Both the position numbers and the translations under genes were made by a program. 41,216 bases of DNA, taken from the NCBI GenBank assembly GCA_946539855.1, contig CAMNHV010000016.1, positions 1-41,216 of the forward strand, given 5' to 3'. The notes below the pieces were generated by a model. That model was not told the DNA's origin. It was given only the letters and a program-made list of their open reading frames with translations, and did not search any database. Position 1 is the first letter of the stretch. Every line of letters begins with the position of its first letter. Source of the stretch: CAG-791 sp002449595 (GTDB lineage: Bacteria; Bacillota; Clostridia; Lachnospirales; Lachnospiraceae). Positions 34,210-41,113 of this stretch are shown one piece after another.

Positions 34210-34360
34210 CCGGAGCAGGAAACTAACCGGCGCTGGCAATGATCCGGCGAAGGAATTAGCCCGCGCAGGTAATGATCCGGCGTAGGAAATGAGCCGGCAT
34301 AGGAATTTGCCGGAATAGATAATTGGCCGGCAAAAGAAAAAGACCGGCATAGGAATAAAG
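34207..34360. repeat. Nine degenerate 16-17-bp repeats inside the BMC operon
   Basis: CCGG (or CCCG) recurs at 34210, 34227, 34244, 34260, 34277, 34294, 34310, 34327 and 34344, a 16-17-base period. The consensus is close to ATCCGGCGTAGGAAATG. The repeat fills the gap between the PduS-like and PduT-like genes. Many units carry AGGAA, so they look like repeated ribosome-binding elements without a usable start codon. The true site for the next gene, AAAGG at 34355-34359, directly follows the last unit. Confidence 0.85.
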
Positions 34361-34365
34361 GCAGT

Positions 34366-34914
34366 ATGGCAGAAGCAATCGGCATGATCGAATTCAAGAC
34401 GACCCCGGGCGGGATCCTTGCGGCGGACTACATGGTCAAGACCGCACAGGTGGAACTGCTCGAGTCGAAGACGGTCTGCCCCGGGAAGTACATAGCGTTC
34501 GTGACGGGAGAACTCTCCGCGGTGCGCTCCGCAGTGGATGCGGCGGCAGCGCGCTTTGAGGGCAAGTGCATTGACAGCTTTGTGCTGGGCAACCCTCACG
34601 AGTCCGTCCTCGCTGCTCTGCGCGGAGAAAACGGCGCAGAACAGGTCGAGTCGCTTGGGATCCTGGAGACGTACGACGTCGCTTCCGCCATCGTCGCCGC
34701 AGATGCTGCGGCAAAGACTTCTCTTGTCGATATCATCGCTATAAAGACCGCCGAGGGACTCGGCGGCAAGAGCTATTTTGTCCTGACGGGCAGCGTCGCC
34801 GCAGTAGAAGCTGCGGTGGAGGAAGCGGTCGACGTCGCTTCCGCAAGAGGCATGTATCTGGATTCGTCTGTGATCCCGCACCCGGATCCGCAGATCGGCA
34901 GGTTGTTTCTGTAG
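34366..34914 (+). CDS. BMC-T trimeric shell protein with two BMC domains (PduT-like)
   Basis: A 182-residue protein with two BMC domains in tandem, residues 1-90 (AIGMIEFKTTPGGILAADYMVKTA) and 95-182 (SLGILETYDVASAIVAADAAAK). Cys38, in KTVCPGKY, is at the same position as the cysteine that holds a 4Fe-4S cluster in the central pore of PduT trimers. This fits with the PduS-like protein encoded just before: the two would pass electrons across the shell. AAAGG before the ATG at 34366 is the ribosome site, at the end of a short repeat array. Confidence 0.92.
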   Translation: MAEAIGMIEFKTTPGGILAADYMVKTAQVELLESKTVCPGKYIAFVTGELSAVRSAVDAAAARFEGKCIDSFVLGNPHESVLAALRGENGAEQVESLGILETYDVASAIVAADAAAKTSLVDIIAIKTAEGLGGKSYFVLTGSVAAVEAAVEEAVDVASARGMYLDSSVIPHPDPQIGRLFL

Positions 34915-34937
34915 TGTGCATTTGAGGTATCACTGTA

Positions 34938-35720
34938 TTGCTCGCAATTGAACGGAAAAACCGAATCATCGAGCAGCTTCAGGAGAAGAAGCGCGTTGTG
35001 GTCAGCGACCTGGCCAGGGAGTTCGGCGTCTCGGAGGAGACGATCCGCCGCGACCTGGAGAAACTGGACAAAGAGGGGATCGCGACCAAAAGCTACGGCG
35101 GCGCGGTGATCAGGGAGAACCTGAGCACCGATATGCCTTTCAGCGCCCGCCGCAACAGAAACGTGCCGGAGAAGCAGGAGATGGCGAGGATCGCGGCCGG
35201 AATGATCGAGGACGGGGATCATATCATTCTGGACGCGAGTTCGACGTCCGCTTATATTGCAAAGACGCTCCGCGACCTGAAGAAGCAGGACCTGACCGTG
35301 ATTACGAACTCGATCGAGATCGTCCTTGAGATCTCGGACGTCAGGGGATGGAACGTCATCTGCTCCGGCGGGACGATGAAGCAGGATTCCTACGCGCTGG
35401 TCGGACCGCGCGCCGTGGAGGGACTGTCCTCGTTCTATGTGGAAAAGGCTTTTCTCTCCTGCAAAGCGCTGGACAGCGAGCGGGGGATCTCGGAGGGCAG
35501 CGAGCTCCATGCCCAGACGAAGCTGGCCATGATGCAGTCCGCCCGCACGAAGATCCTCGTCGCCGATAAGAGCAAATTCGGCAAGATCGCTTTCTCGAAG
35601 GTCAGCGAGTTCCGCGAGATCGACTGCGTCATCACGGACGAGAAGCCGTCCGCGACCTGGATCGATCTCTTTGAGAGATACGGGATCAAGTGCCTGTATC
35701 CCGGACATGAGAAGGAGTGA
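34938..35720 (+). CDS. DeoR-family transcriptional regulator
   Basis: A 260-residue regulator. The N-terminal DeoR helix-turn-helix covers about residues 1-57 (RIIEQLQEKKRVVVSDLARE, then SEETIRRDLEKLDKEG). The sensor domain has DGDHIILDASSTSAYIAK, TVITNS, SGGTMK and a C-terminal VITDE, and probably binds a sugar phosphate. The start is a TTG at 34938 with GAGGT upstream; it lies 23 bases after the PduT-like gene. It probably represses both the rhamnose and the microcompartment operons through the shared CCACATAAAACAACATAAAT sites, with a rhamnose catabolite as inducer. The target assignment is inference. Confidence 0.9.
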   Translation: MLAIERKNRIIEQLQEKKRVVVSDLAREFGVSEETIRRDLEKLDKEGIATKSYGGAVIRENLSTDMPFSARRNRNVPEKQEMARIAAGMIEDGDHIILDASSTSAYIAKTLRDLKKQDLTVITNSIEIVLEISDVRGWNVICSGGTMKQDSYALVGPRAVEGLSSFYVEKAFLSCKALDSERGISEGSELHAQTKLAMMQSARTKILVADKSKFGKIAFSKVSEFREIDCVITDEKPSATWIDLFERYGIKCLYPGHEKE

Positions 35721-35724
35721 TTTG

Positions 35725-35753
35725 TTGTTCGAGGCTTTTCACCCGGGTATAAT
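35725..35753 (+). promoter_or_regulatory. Promoter of the parA operon
   Basis: TTGTTC at 35725-35730 and TATAAT at 35748-35753 with a 17-bp spacer, five bases after the deoR-type stop codon. The ParA gene can thus be expressed apart from the microcompartment operon. Confidence 0.65.
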
Positions 35754-35789
35754 AGATAGAAATATACTTGTGAGACGGAGTAGACAGAC

Positions 35790-36569
35790 ATGGTAACAAT
35801 ATGCTTTGCAAACAATAAAGGCGGCAGCGGCAAGTCGACGTCCTGCTCGAACCTCGGCAGCGCGCTCGCAAAACTCGGGAAGAAGGTCCTGCTCATCGAC
35901 GGCGATATGCAGATGAATCTGTCGCTGTCCTTCTTTGATGAGGAGAAGGTCCTCGCGTTCGCGCAGGAAGAGCAGAACATCTACAGGGCGCTGCTCGAAG
36001 AGGAAGACCTGACGTCCTATATCAAGCACACGGATGACGAGAATATCGATATCGTCGTGTCGACGACACTGATGAGTTCGATCGAGATGGACCTTTTCTC
36101 CAAGTGGCAGAGGGAGTTCGTCTTCCGCAAGTGCCTCAAGAAGATCAAGAAGAAAGCGGAGTACGACTTCATCCTGATCGACTCCCCGCCGACGCTCGGC
36201 TGCTGGGTGATGAACATCCTGTGCGCGTCGGACTACGTGATCATGCCTGTGGAGGCATCTCCGTGGGGACTGTTCGGTCTTGCCAACATGTTTGATTTCC
36301 TTGACAAGGTGAATGAGATCGCGCCGGACGTATCGCTCCTCGGCATTCTCGTCACCAAAGTGGATGAGAGAAAGAACTACTATAAACAGACGATGGAAAC
36401 GCTGCATTCCTATGAGAACCTGCCGGTGTTCGACACCGTGATCCACACGGACAGCGCGATCGAGTGGGCGCAGGATGCCAGCAGCACCGTCGTGAATTTC
36501 AAACGTTCCAGCAGAAGTGCGAAAGAATATCTGAAGCTCGCGAAGGAGGTCGACGGGAAATGCCAGTAG
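35790..36569 (+). CDS. ParA/Soj-family ATPase
   Basis: A 259-residue ATPase with the deviant Walker A motif KGGSGKST at residues 10-17 (signature Lys10 plus Lys15), DGDMQMN at about 37-43 and the Walker B-like FILIDSPP with Asp131. Proteins of this family ride the nucleoid as ATP-dependent dimers to segregate DNA or to space large cargo such as carboxysomes. No ParB gene or parS-like array is seen. Instead a coupled low-complexity protein follows, overlapping by 10 bases. The location right after a microcompartment operon makes cargo positioning a reasonable but unproven idea; a plasmid- or chromosome-partition remnant is the alternative. Confidence 0.9.
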   Translation: MVTICFANNKGGSGKSTSCSNLGSALAKLGKKVLLIDGDMQMNLSLSFFDEEKVLAFAQEEQNIYRALLEEEDLTSYIKHTDDENIDIVVSTTLMSSIEMDLFSKWQREFVFRKCLKKIKKKAEYDFILIDSPPTLGCWVMNILCASDYVIMPVEASPWGLFGLANMFDFLDKVNEIAPDVSLLGILVTKVDERKNYYKQTMETLHSYENLPVFDTVIHTDSAIEWAQDASSTVVNFKRSSRSAKEYLKLAKEVDGKCQ

Positions 36570-37279
36570 GATTGGGAAGTCTGGCGCGCGCCGCGAGAAG
36601 CTCAAAAAGAGAGGCGGAGAAGAAAGAGACGCCCGTCGCGGTGAGGAAAGCGACGAAGCCGACAGGCCCCGCCGTGCGGAAAGTCGCCGTCAAGAAGGTG
36701 GATCCGGCCCAGAGGCCGGCCGTGAAGAAACCGACGGCGAAGAAACCGGCAGTGCCGAAGACAGCAGCAAAGGCGGCAGCACCGAAACCGGTGAAAAGCA
36801 TCGCTCCGAAGCCGGCCGTGAGAAAGCCCGCTGCGAAGAGACCCGTGCCGGCACCGGCAGTCGCTGCAGCGCCTGTTGTGCATGAGACACCTGTTGTTCT
36901 GGAAGCACCTGTGATCGAGGCGGCGCCGATCGCTCAGGAAGAACCGATCGTTCAGGAGACACCGGTCATCGAGACTGTGGCGGTGGTTCAGGAAGAACCT
37001 GTCGTTGAAGTGACGCCCATTGTTGAGGCAGCACCGATCGTTGAGGAAACACCTGCTGTCGAGACAGTGGCAGTCATTCAGGAAGAACCTGTCGTTGAGG
37101 TGGCACCCGTTATTGAGGCGGCACCCGCTGTTGAGGCAGCACCGATCGTCGAGGAAACGCCTGTTGTCGAGACAGTGGCGGTTGTTCAGGAGATACCTGT
37201 TGCTGAAGAGCCTGCTCCGGTCGAAGAGAAGAAGTTCGTCTCGCGCATGATCTGTGAGCTGCCGATTTATTTGCTGTGA
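36560..37279 (+). CDS. Lys/Ala-rich and Pro/Glu/Val-repeat partner protein of ParA
   Basis: A 239-residue low-complexity protein with no recognised family. Residues 1-110 are rich in Lys, Ala, Pro and Arg and strongly basic, so they could bind DNA or an acidic surface. Residues about 115-220 are an acidic Pro/Glu/Val/Ala repeat with VEEAP- and VQEEPVVEV-like units (DNA copies of GAGAC-GTGGC at 36971, 37061 and 37169). The last 16 residues, KKFVSRMICELPIYLL, form a distinct hydrophobic tail that could be the docking motif. AAGGAGGT at 36543-36550 inside parA sets the start at 36560. Overlap with parA argues for a functional pair, as with adaptor proteins of ParA-type positioning systems. Confidence 0.7.
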   Translation: MPVGLGSLARAARSSKREAEKKETPVAVRKATKPTGPAVRKVAVKKVDPAQRPAVKKPTAKKPAVPKTAAKAAAPKPVKSIAPKPAVRKPAAKRPVPAPAVAAAPVVHETPVVLEAPVIEAAPIAQEEPIVQETPVIETVAVVQEEPVVEVTPIVEAAPIVEETPAVETVAVIQEEPVVEVAPVIEAAPAVEAAPIVEETPVVETVAVVQEIPVAEEPAPVEEKKFVSRMICELPIYLL

Positions 37280-37297
37280 ACGGGGTGCACTGTCAAA

Positions 37298-37852
37298 TCA
37301 TTTTTCAATATAGTTTTTGATGTATTCGGGAACTTTTTCAGGGTCGATTCCGAGGCCATGGGCGAGTTCCCGATTTATAATCGTCTCGGCGCGGGTCAGG
37401 ATCTGCTCGTCAGCAGAGCGAAACTTCTTGCCGAGTTGGATCATTTCCTGCTTCCTGCGGTACAGCATCCGCACGACCGGAATCAGGTCTTCTACCATCG
37501 GCTCACGGAGTTTCTCCTGAAAGAAGCGCTGCCGCTCCTTCTCGTCGGTGATCCATTGCTGATCCATATCCGGAATGGAGTTGATCATCTGGGCGATCTC
37601 GCGTTCCTCCATTGGCTGGCGGAGCGTGTCATCCGCATCCTTTGTCTCGACGTAGATCGTCAGCGTCCTGTTATAAAGAGGGACGAGCACATAGTAATCT
37701 TTGGAGCCCTCCCCGATCAGGTCCAGAGACTTCACGTCCGTGATGCGGCAGATGCCGTCCGTTCCGTGGACGACGATGTCTCCGGGCTTCCAGGGCAATT
37801 CTTCAGTTCTTTTCGGTGTCTTGGCTGCGGCGGAAAGCTTTTTGAACGGCAT
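37298..37852 (-). CDS. CarD/CdnL-type RNA polymerase-binding regulator
   Basis: A 184-residue protein. After a basic N terminus, residues 21-75 form the CarD/CdnL/TRCF RNA-polymerase interaction domain (WKPGDIVVHGTDGICRITDV, then YYVLVPLYN and TIYVET). The helical C-terminal part ends with a sequence rich in charged residues. Such proteins bind the RNA polymerase beta subunit and stabilise open promoter complexes. The frame is open to 37984, but GAGG seven bases before the ATG at 37852 and the family start support the shorter form. It converges on the ParA-partner gene with only 18 bases between stop codons and no clear terminator. Confidence 0.85.
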   Translation of the reverse strand: MPFKKLSAAAKTPKRTEELPWKPGDIVVHGTDGICRITDVKSLDLIGEGSKDYYVLVPLYNRTLTIYVETKDADDTLRQPMEEREIAQMINSIPDMDQQWITDEKERQRFFQEKLREPMVEDLIPVVRMLYRRKQEMIQLGKKFRSADEQILTRAETIINRELAHGLGIDPEKVPEYIKNYIEK

Positions 37853-37865
37853 ATCGATACCTCGC

Positions 37866-37948
37866 TGTGATCGCTGAACGGGAAAGCACCGACGCGTGCG
37901 GAAACGTCCCCACCATATATGCAAATAAACAAAAATACAGCGATCACA
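37866..37948. repeat. 11-bp inverted repeat in the CarD-like gene leader
   Basis: TGTGATCGCTG (37866-37876) and CAGCGATCACA (37938-37948) are perfect inverted copies 61 bases apart. They could form a long stem in the leader RNA or act as two binding sites. Confidence 0.5.
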
Positions 37949-38018
37949 ACCGGACTTACGCAGAGGCTGCAACACGCTGTACAATTTAATAGTACGCCTT
38001 TTTTTGCGATTTTTCTAA

Positions 38019-38048
38019 TTGAAATTACATAACGCAGGTACCTATAAT
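38019..38048 (+). promoter_or_regulatory. Promoter of dapA
   Basis: TTGAAA at 38019-38024 and TATAAT at 38043-38048 with an 18-bp spacer. The leader of about 55 bases is too short for a lysine riboswitch. Confidence 0.65.
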
Positions 38049-38109
38049 CATATGCAGAGATACATTTTTATGAAGCTGCCGGAAGGCACTTCGGAATGAG
38101 AGGTTAAGG

Positions 38110-38997
38110 ATGTCGACTATTTTCAGAGGATCCGGTGTCGCGCTGGTGACACCGATGAAAGAGAACGAAGAGATCAATTACGACGTGATGGACGCGCTGA
38201 TCGAGGACCAGATCGCCAAAGGAACAGACGCACTGATCGTCTGCGGAACCTCCGGTGAGGCACCGACGCTTGACGATCCGGAGCATCTGGAGGCGATCCG
38301 CTTCGCGGTCGAGCGCACGAAGGGACGTGTTCCCGTCATCGCCGGGACCGGTTCCAACAATACGGCGCACGCTGTCATGATGTCCGAGGAATCGGAGAAG
38401 CTTGGCGCGGACGCGCTCCTGCTTGTGACGCCTTACTATAACAAGGCGACGCAGGACGGCCTGTACGCACATTACAGGAAGATCGCCGGCGCCACGAAGC
38501 TTCCGTGCATCGTCTACAACGTGCCTTCCCGCACAGGAACGAATATCCTTCCGCAGACAATGGTTCGCCTCGCGAAGGACGTCGAGAACATCGTCGCGAT
38601 CAAGGAGGCTTCGGGCAACCTGAGCCAGGTCGCGAAGCTTGCATCGCTGGCCGATGGCTGCCTGGACATCTATTCCGGCAACGACGACCAGATCGTTCCG
38701 ATCTGCTCCCTCGGCGGTGTCGGTGTTATTTCCGTGCTCGCGAACGTCGCGCCGAAGGAGACGCATGACATGGTCATGTACTGCCTGAACGGCGAGTACG
38801 ACAAAGCCCGGGCGCTGCAGCTGCGCTCGATTCCGCTGGTGGAACAGCTTTTCTGCGAGGTGAATCCGATTCCCGTCAAAGCGGGCCTGAACATGCAGGG
38901 CTTCGCAGTCGGCCTGCCCCGCCTGCCGCTCACGGAGATGACCGCAGAGCATCAGAAGAACCTGCGGGAGGCGATGGAAGCATTCGGCGTCCTGTGA
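38110..38997 (+). CDS. dapA: 4-Hydroxy-tetrahydrodipicolinate synthase
   Basis: A 295-residue aldolase, normal for DapA. It carries GTSGE (46-50), YNVPSRTG with Tyr136, and the Schiff-base Lys165 in IVAIKEASGN. It condenses pyruvate and aspartate semialdehyde in the first committed step to diaminopimelate and lysine. With the Ddh protein encoded at 17051 it suggests the direct dehydrogenase route. Monocistronic, with its own promoter; GAGAGG precedes the ATG at 38110. Confidence 0.95.
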   Translation: MSTIFRGSGVALVTPMKENEEINYDVMDALIEDQIAKGTDALIVCGTSGEAPTLDDPEHLEAIRFAVERTKGRVPVIAGTGSNNTAHAVMMSEESEKLGADALLLVTPYYNKATQDGLYAHYRKIAGATKLPCIVYNVPSRTGTNILPQTMVRLAKDVENIVAIKEASGNLSQVAKLASLADGCLDIYSGNDDQIVPICSLGGVGVISVLANVAPKETHDMVMYCLNGEYDKARALQLRSIPLVEQLFCEVNPIPVKAGLNMQGFAVGLPRLPLTEMTAEHQKNLREAMEAFGVL

Positions 38998-39040
38998 GCA
39001 GAAGCGCCGTATTCCGCGGAACACATTATGAGTTTGGTCG

Positions 39041-39060
39041 GCCGGCAGCATACTGCCGGC
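39041..39060. terminator. Hairpin after dapA
   Basis: GCCGGCAG (39041-39048) and CTGCCGGC (39053-39060) pair perfectly around CATA. The following TGATTATATG is not a real T tract, so it is either a weak terminator or a 3'-end stabiliser. Confidence 0.5.
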
Positions 39061-39135
39061 TGATTATATGAGCGATTAAGTCGAGTGCGTAGAATGCGCG
39101 ATATTCTGCGTGATCAATTAATTGGAAAAATGTAT

Positions 39136-39164
39136 TTGACGAAGGAAAACTCATGTGTGAATAT
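39136..39164 (+). promoter_or_regulatory. Probable promoter of the GMP synthase gene
   Basis: TTGACG at 39136-39141 and GAATAT at 39159-39164 with a 17-bp spacer; a TATAAA follows at 39162. No purine-riboswitch pattern was recognised in the leader. Confidence 0.4.
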
Positions 39165-39223
39165 AAATCAGAAGTTTGATTCGTTGAGAGACACAATATA
39201 TTCAATAAGAAAAAGGAGATCAT

Positions 39224-40213
39224 ATGCAGGATATCAGACGTCCCGAAGGAATGGTGAGGATCACGACGCCGGAACTGGCGGAAGCGTTCGTGGAAGAGCA
39301 GCTCGCGGCGATCCGTGCCCAGGTGGGCGATGGGAAGGTCCTCCTTGCGCTGTCCGGCGGTGTGGATTCATCCGTCGTTGCGGCGCTGCTGATCAAGGCG
39401 ATTGGCCAGAACCTGGTCTGTGTGCACGTCAACCACGGACTGCTCCGCAAAGGTGAGCCGGAGCAGGTCATCGAAGTCTTCCGGAACCAGATGAACGCCA
39501 ACCTCGTCTATGTGGATGCGACGGACCGCTTCCTCGACAAGCTGGCGGGCGTGGCTGATCCGGAGCAGAAGAGACATATCATCGGTGAGGAATTCATCGA
39601 CGTTTTTGCGGAAGAGGCGAGAAAGCAGGAAGGAATCTCCTTCCTCGCGCAGGGAACGATCTGGCCTGACATTCTTGAGAGCGAAGCCGGCATCAAGGCG
39701 CACCACAACGCCGGCGGCCTCCCGGAGGATATCGCATCCCGGTTTGAACTTGTTGAGCCTGTCAGGATCCTTTTCAAGGATGAAGTGAGAGAAGTTGGCC
39801 GCGTGCTCGGACTTCCGTCCAATATGGTCGACCGGCAGCCGTTCCCGGGACCGGGTCTCGGCGTCCGCTGCCCCGGCGCGATCACGCGTGATCGTCTCGA
39901 AGCTGTCCGCGAGTCCGACGCCATCCTCCGCGAGGAGTTTGCGAAGGCAGGCCTGGAAGGCAAAGTCTGGCAGTACTTCACTGTCGTGCCGGACTTCAAG
40001 TCCACCGGTGTGAAGGATGGAAAGCGCACCTTCGACTGGCCGTGCATCATTCGCGCGATCAACACGACCGACGTCATGGAAGTCACCGTGGAGCACCTCT
40101 CCGCGGAGATGCTGGACCATCTCGCACAGCGCATCACGTCAGAGGTTCCGGGAATCAACCGCGTCCTCTTCGACTACACGCCCAAGCCGCCGGCGACGGT
40201 TGAGTACGAATAA
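39224..40213 (+). CDS. guaA: GMP synthase ATP-pyrophosphatase subunit lacking the glutaminase domain
   Basis: A 329-residue protein that corresponds only to the synthetase half of GuaA. The ATP-pyrophosphatase loop SGGVDS is at residues 44-49, followed by VNHGLLRKGE, AQGTIWPD, DRQPFPGPGLGVR and the C-terminal dimerisation part ending in FDYTPKPPATVEYE. Normal bacterial GuaA has an additional N-terminal class-I glutaminase of about 190 residues; none is present or encoded just upstream. It may use free ammonia, or a separate glutaminase subunit as in archaea. AGGAG before the ATG at 39224 gives a clean start, so this is not an artefact of start choice. Confidence 0.9.
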   Translation: MQDIRRPEGMVRITTPELAEAFVEEQLAAIRAQVGDGKVLLALSGGVDSSVVAALLIKAIGQNLVCVHVNHGLLRKGEPEQVIEVFRNQMNANLVYVDATDRFLDKLAGVADPEQKRHIIGEEFIDVFAEEARKQEGISFLAQGTIWPDILESEAGIKAHHNAGGLPEDIASRFELVEPVRILFKDEVREVGRVLGLPSNMVDRQPFPGPGLGVRCPGAITRDRLEAVRESDAILREEFAKAGLEGKVWQYFTVVPDFKSTGVKDGKRTFDWPCIIRAINTTDVMEVTVEHLSAEMLDHLAQRITSEVPGINRVLFDYTPKPPATVEYE

Positions 40214-40270
40214 TTAAGGCAAACCCGGGAGGCCGCATAAATACTGACTTTTTCGGGTGTCATAGGTGGC

Positions 40271-40291
40271 TTTGATAGCATTTTGATAGCA
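40271..40291. repeat. Short direct repeat downstream of guaA
   Basis: TTTGATAGCA is followed directly by TTTTGATAGCA. The rest of 40214-40370 shows no gene. It lies 60 bases after the 3' end of guaA, a known insertion site of mobile elements, so it could be part of an attachment site; this is only a suggestion. Confidence 0.3.
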
Positions 40292-40365
40292 CTTTATCCT
40301 GTTGCCATTATTCTGAAGGAACATTTACTATGTGACCTTCGGGGTTAACGGCTCTATAAGATCTT

Positions 40366-40418
40366 AAAAAACGACCCTGCCGAACTGATGTAAAAAAACA
40401 GTTCGGCAGGGTTTTCTG
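40366..40418. terminator. Bidirectional terminator between guaA and the XRE gene
   Basis: ACCCTGCCGAACTG (40374-40387) pairs perfectly with CAGTTCGGCAGGGT (40399-40412), 14 bp, with a T tract after it and an A run before it. Confidence 0.88.
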
Positions 40419-40455
40419 TGTCTTGAGAAGAATCATTTCATCTCATTCTTTTTTC

Positions 40456-40938
40456 TCATTTCAGATCCGGCGGGACTTCCGCCCAGATATTCCCCTTGTC
40501 GAATTTCGGATAGTGATAACGCCAGGCGTTGTAATCCTCTTCGGAGATCTCGCCAGCGCGGTAACGGGCTGCTTCTGCGGCCCAGGAAGTGAACAGATTC
40601 CACAGGAAGTCTCTTTTCTTGATATCTGTTCCAAAGCGTAGGACCGGTTCGCCGTCGATCAGGTCGGCTGAAAGATCGTACTGGTCTTCCAAAACAAAAA
40701 GCGTGTGCATGATGCCTATGTAACTGTCGATATCCGGCACATCAAGAGCAGCCGGAGCGACATCGAAGATTTCTGCCAGGGCATGGATCGTGTCCTCTTT
40801 GGGCTTGCGGTTTCCGGATTCATACTGCGCGACGCGGACATCGGCGGACTTCTCAGCATAGCCGAGCCGTTGGCCAAGGTGCTTCATCGTCATGCCGCAT
40901 TTATTGCGGAAATAGTTGATACGTTCAGCGATCGCCAT
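40456..40938 (-). CDS. XRE-family helix-turn-helix regulator
   Basis: A 160-residue protein. An XRE/Cro-type helix-turn-helix covers residues about 5-65 (MTMKHLGQRLGYAEKSADVR, then YESGNRKPKEDT). The C-terminal 95 residues (YDLSADLIDGEPVLRFG, then NLFTSWAAEAARYRAGEIS) form a conserved-looking domain of unknown role. The frame is open to 41013, but AGGAGGTG places the start at 40938. A promoter (TTGCTA, 17 bp, TATACT at 40970-40975, minus strand) is flanked by TAAAC-N6-GTTTA palindromes, which suggests autorepression. Such regulators occur both in the core genome and at the edge of mobile elements. Confidence 0.85.
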   Translation of the reverse strand: MAIAERINYFRNKCGMTMKHLGQRLGYAEKSADVRVAQYESGNRKPKEDTIHALAEIFDVAPAALDVPDIDSYIGIMHTLFVLEDQYDLSADLIDGEPVLRFGTDIKKRDFLWNLFTSWAAEAARYRAGEISEEDYNAWRYHYPKFDKGNIWAEVPPDLK

Positions 40939-40949
40939 TGTGCACCTCC

Positions 40950-41113
40950 TAAACAAATCTGTTTCATACAGTATAGCATTGGCGAACAAAGATAGCAAGA
41001 GGAAATTAAACAAAAAAGTTTAGAGAAATTTAACAAATAGCGTTAGGAACAAACTTGAACTAAACAGAATTGTATAGTATATTACAGATACAGAAACTAA
41101 ACAGATATGTTTA
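40950..41113. promoter_or_regulatory. Four TAAAC-N6-GTTTA operators between divergent genes
   Basis: Palindromic copies lie at 40950-40965 (TAAACAAATCTGTTTC), 41007-41022 (TAAACAAAAAAGTTTA), 41061-41076 (TAAACAGAATTGTATA) and 41098-41113 (TAAACAGATATGTTTA). They surround the XRE promoter and cover a rightward one (next entry). The obvious binding protein is the XRE regulator. Confidence 0.75.
41055..41083 (+). promoter_or_regulatory. Rightward promoter toward a gene beyond the window
   Basis: TTGAAC at 41055-41060 and TATATT at 41078-41083 with a 17-bp spacer that contains one operator copy. The window ends in AAAGGGGATATG, whose ATG at 41214-41216 with an AAGGGG ribosome site is probably the start of the controlled gene. 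Confidence 0.6.

Noticed and set aside
31680..35720. Complete propanediol-utilisation operon
   Set aside because: No dehydratase, aldehyde dehydrogenase, PduL or complete alcohol dehydrogenase genes are present.
37853..38109. Lysine riboswitch before dapA
   Set aside because: The promoter at 38019-38048 leaves a leader of only about 55 bases, and no riboswitch core was recognised.
38998..39223. Purine riboswitch before the GMP synthase gene
   Set aside because: The conserved three-way-junction pattern was not found in the leader.
40214..40455. tRNA gene or integrase remnant downstream of guaA
   Set aside because: No cloverleaf pattern or coding frame was found; only a short direct repeat and a terminator are visible.
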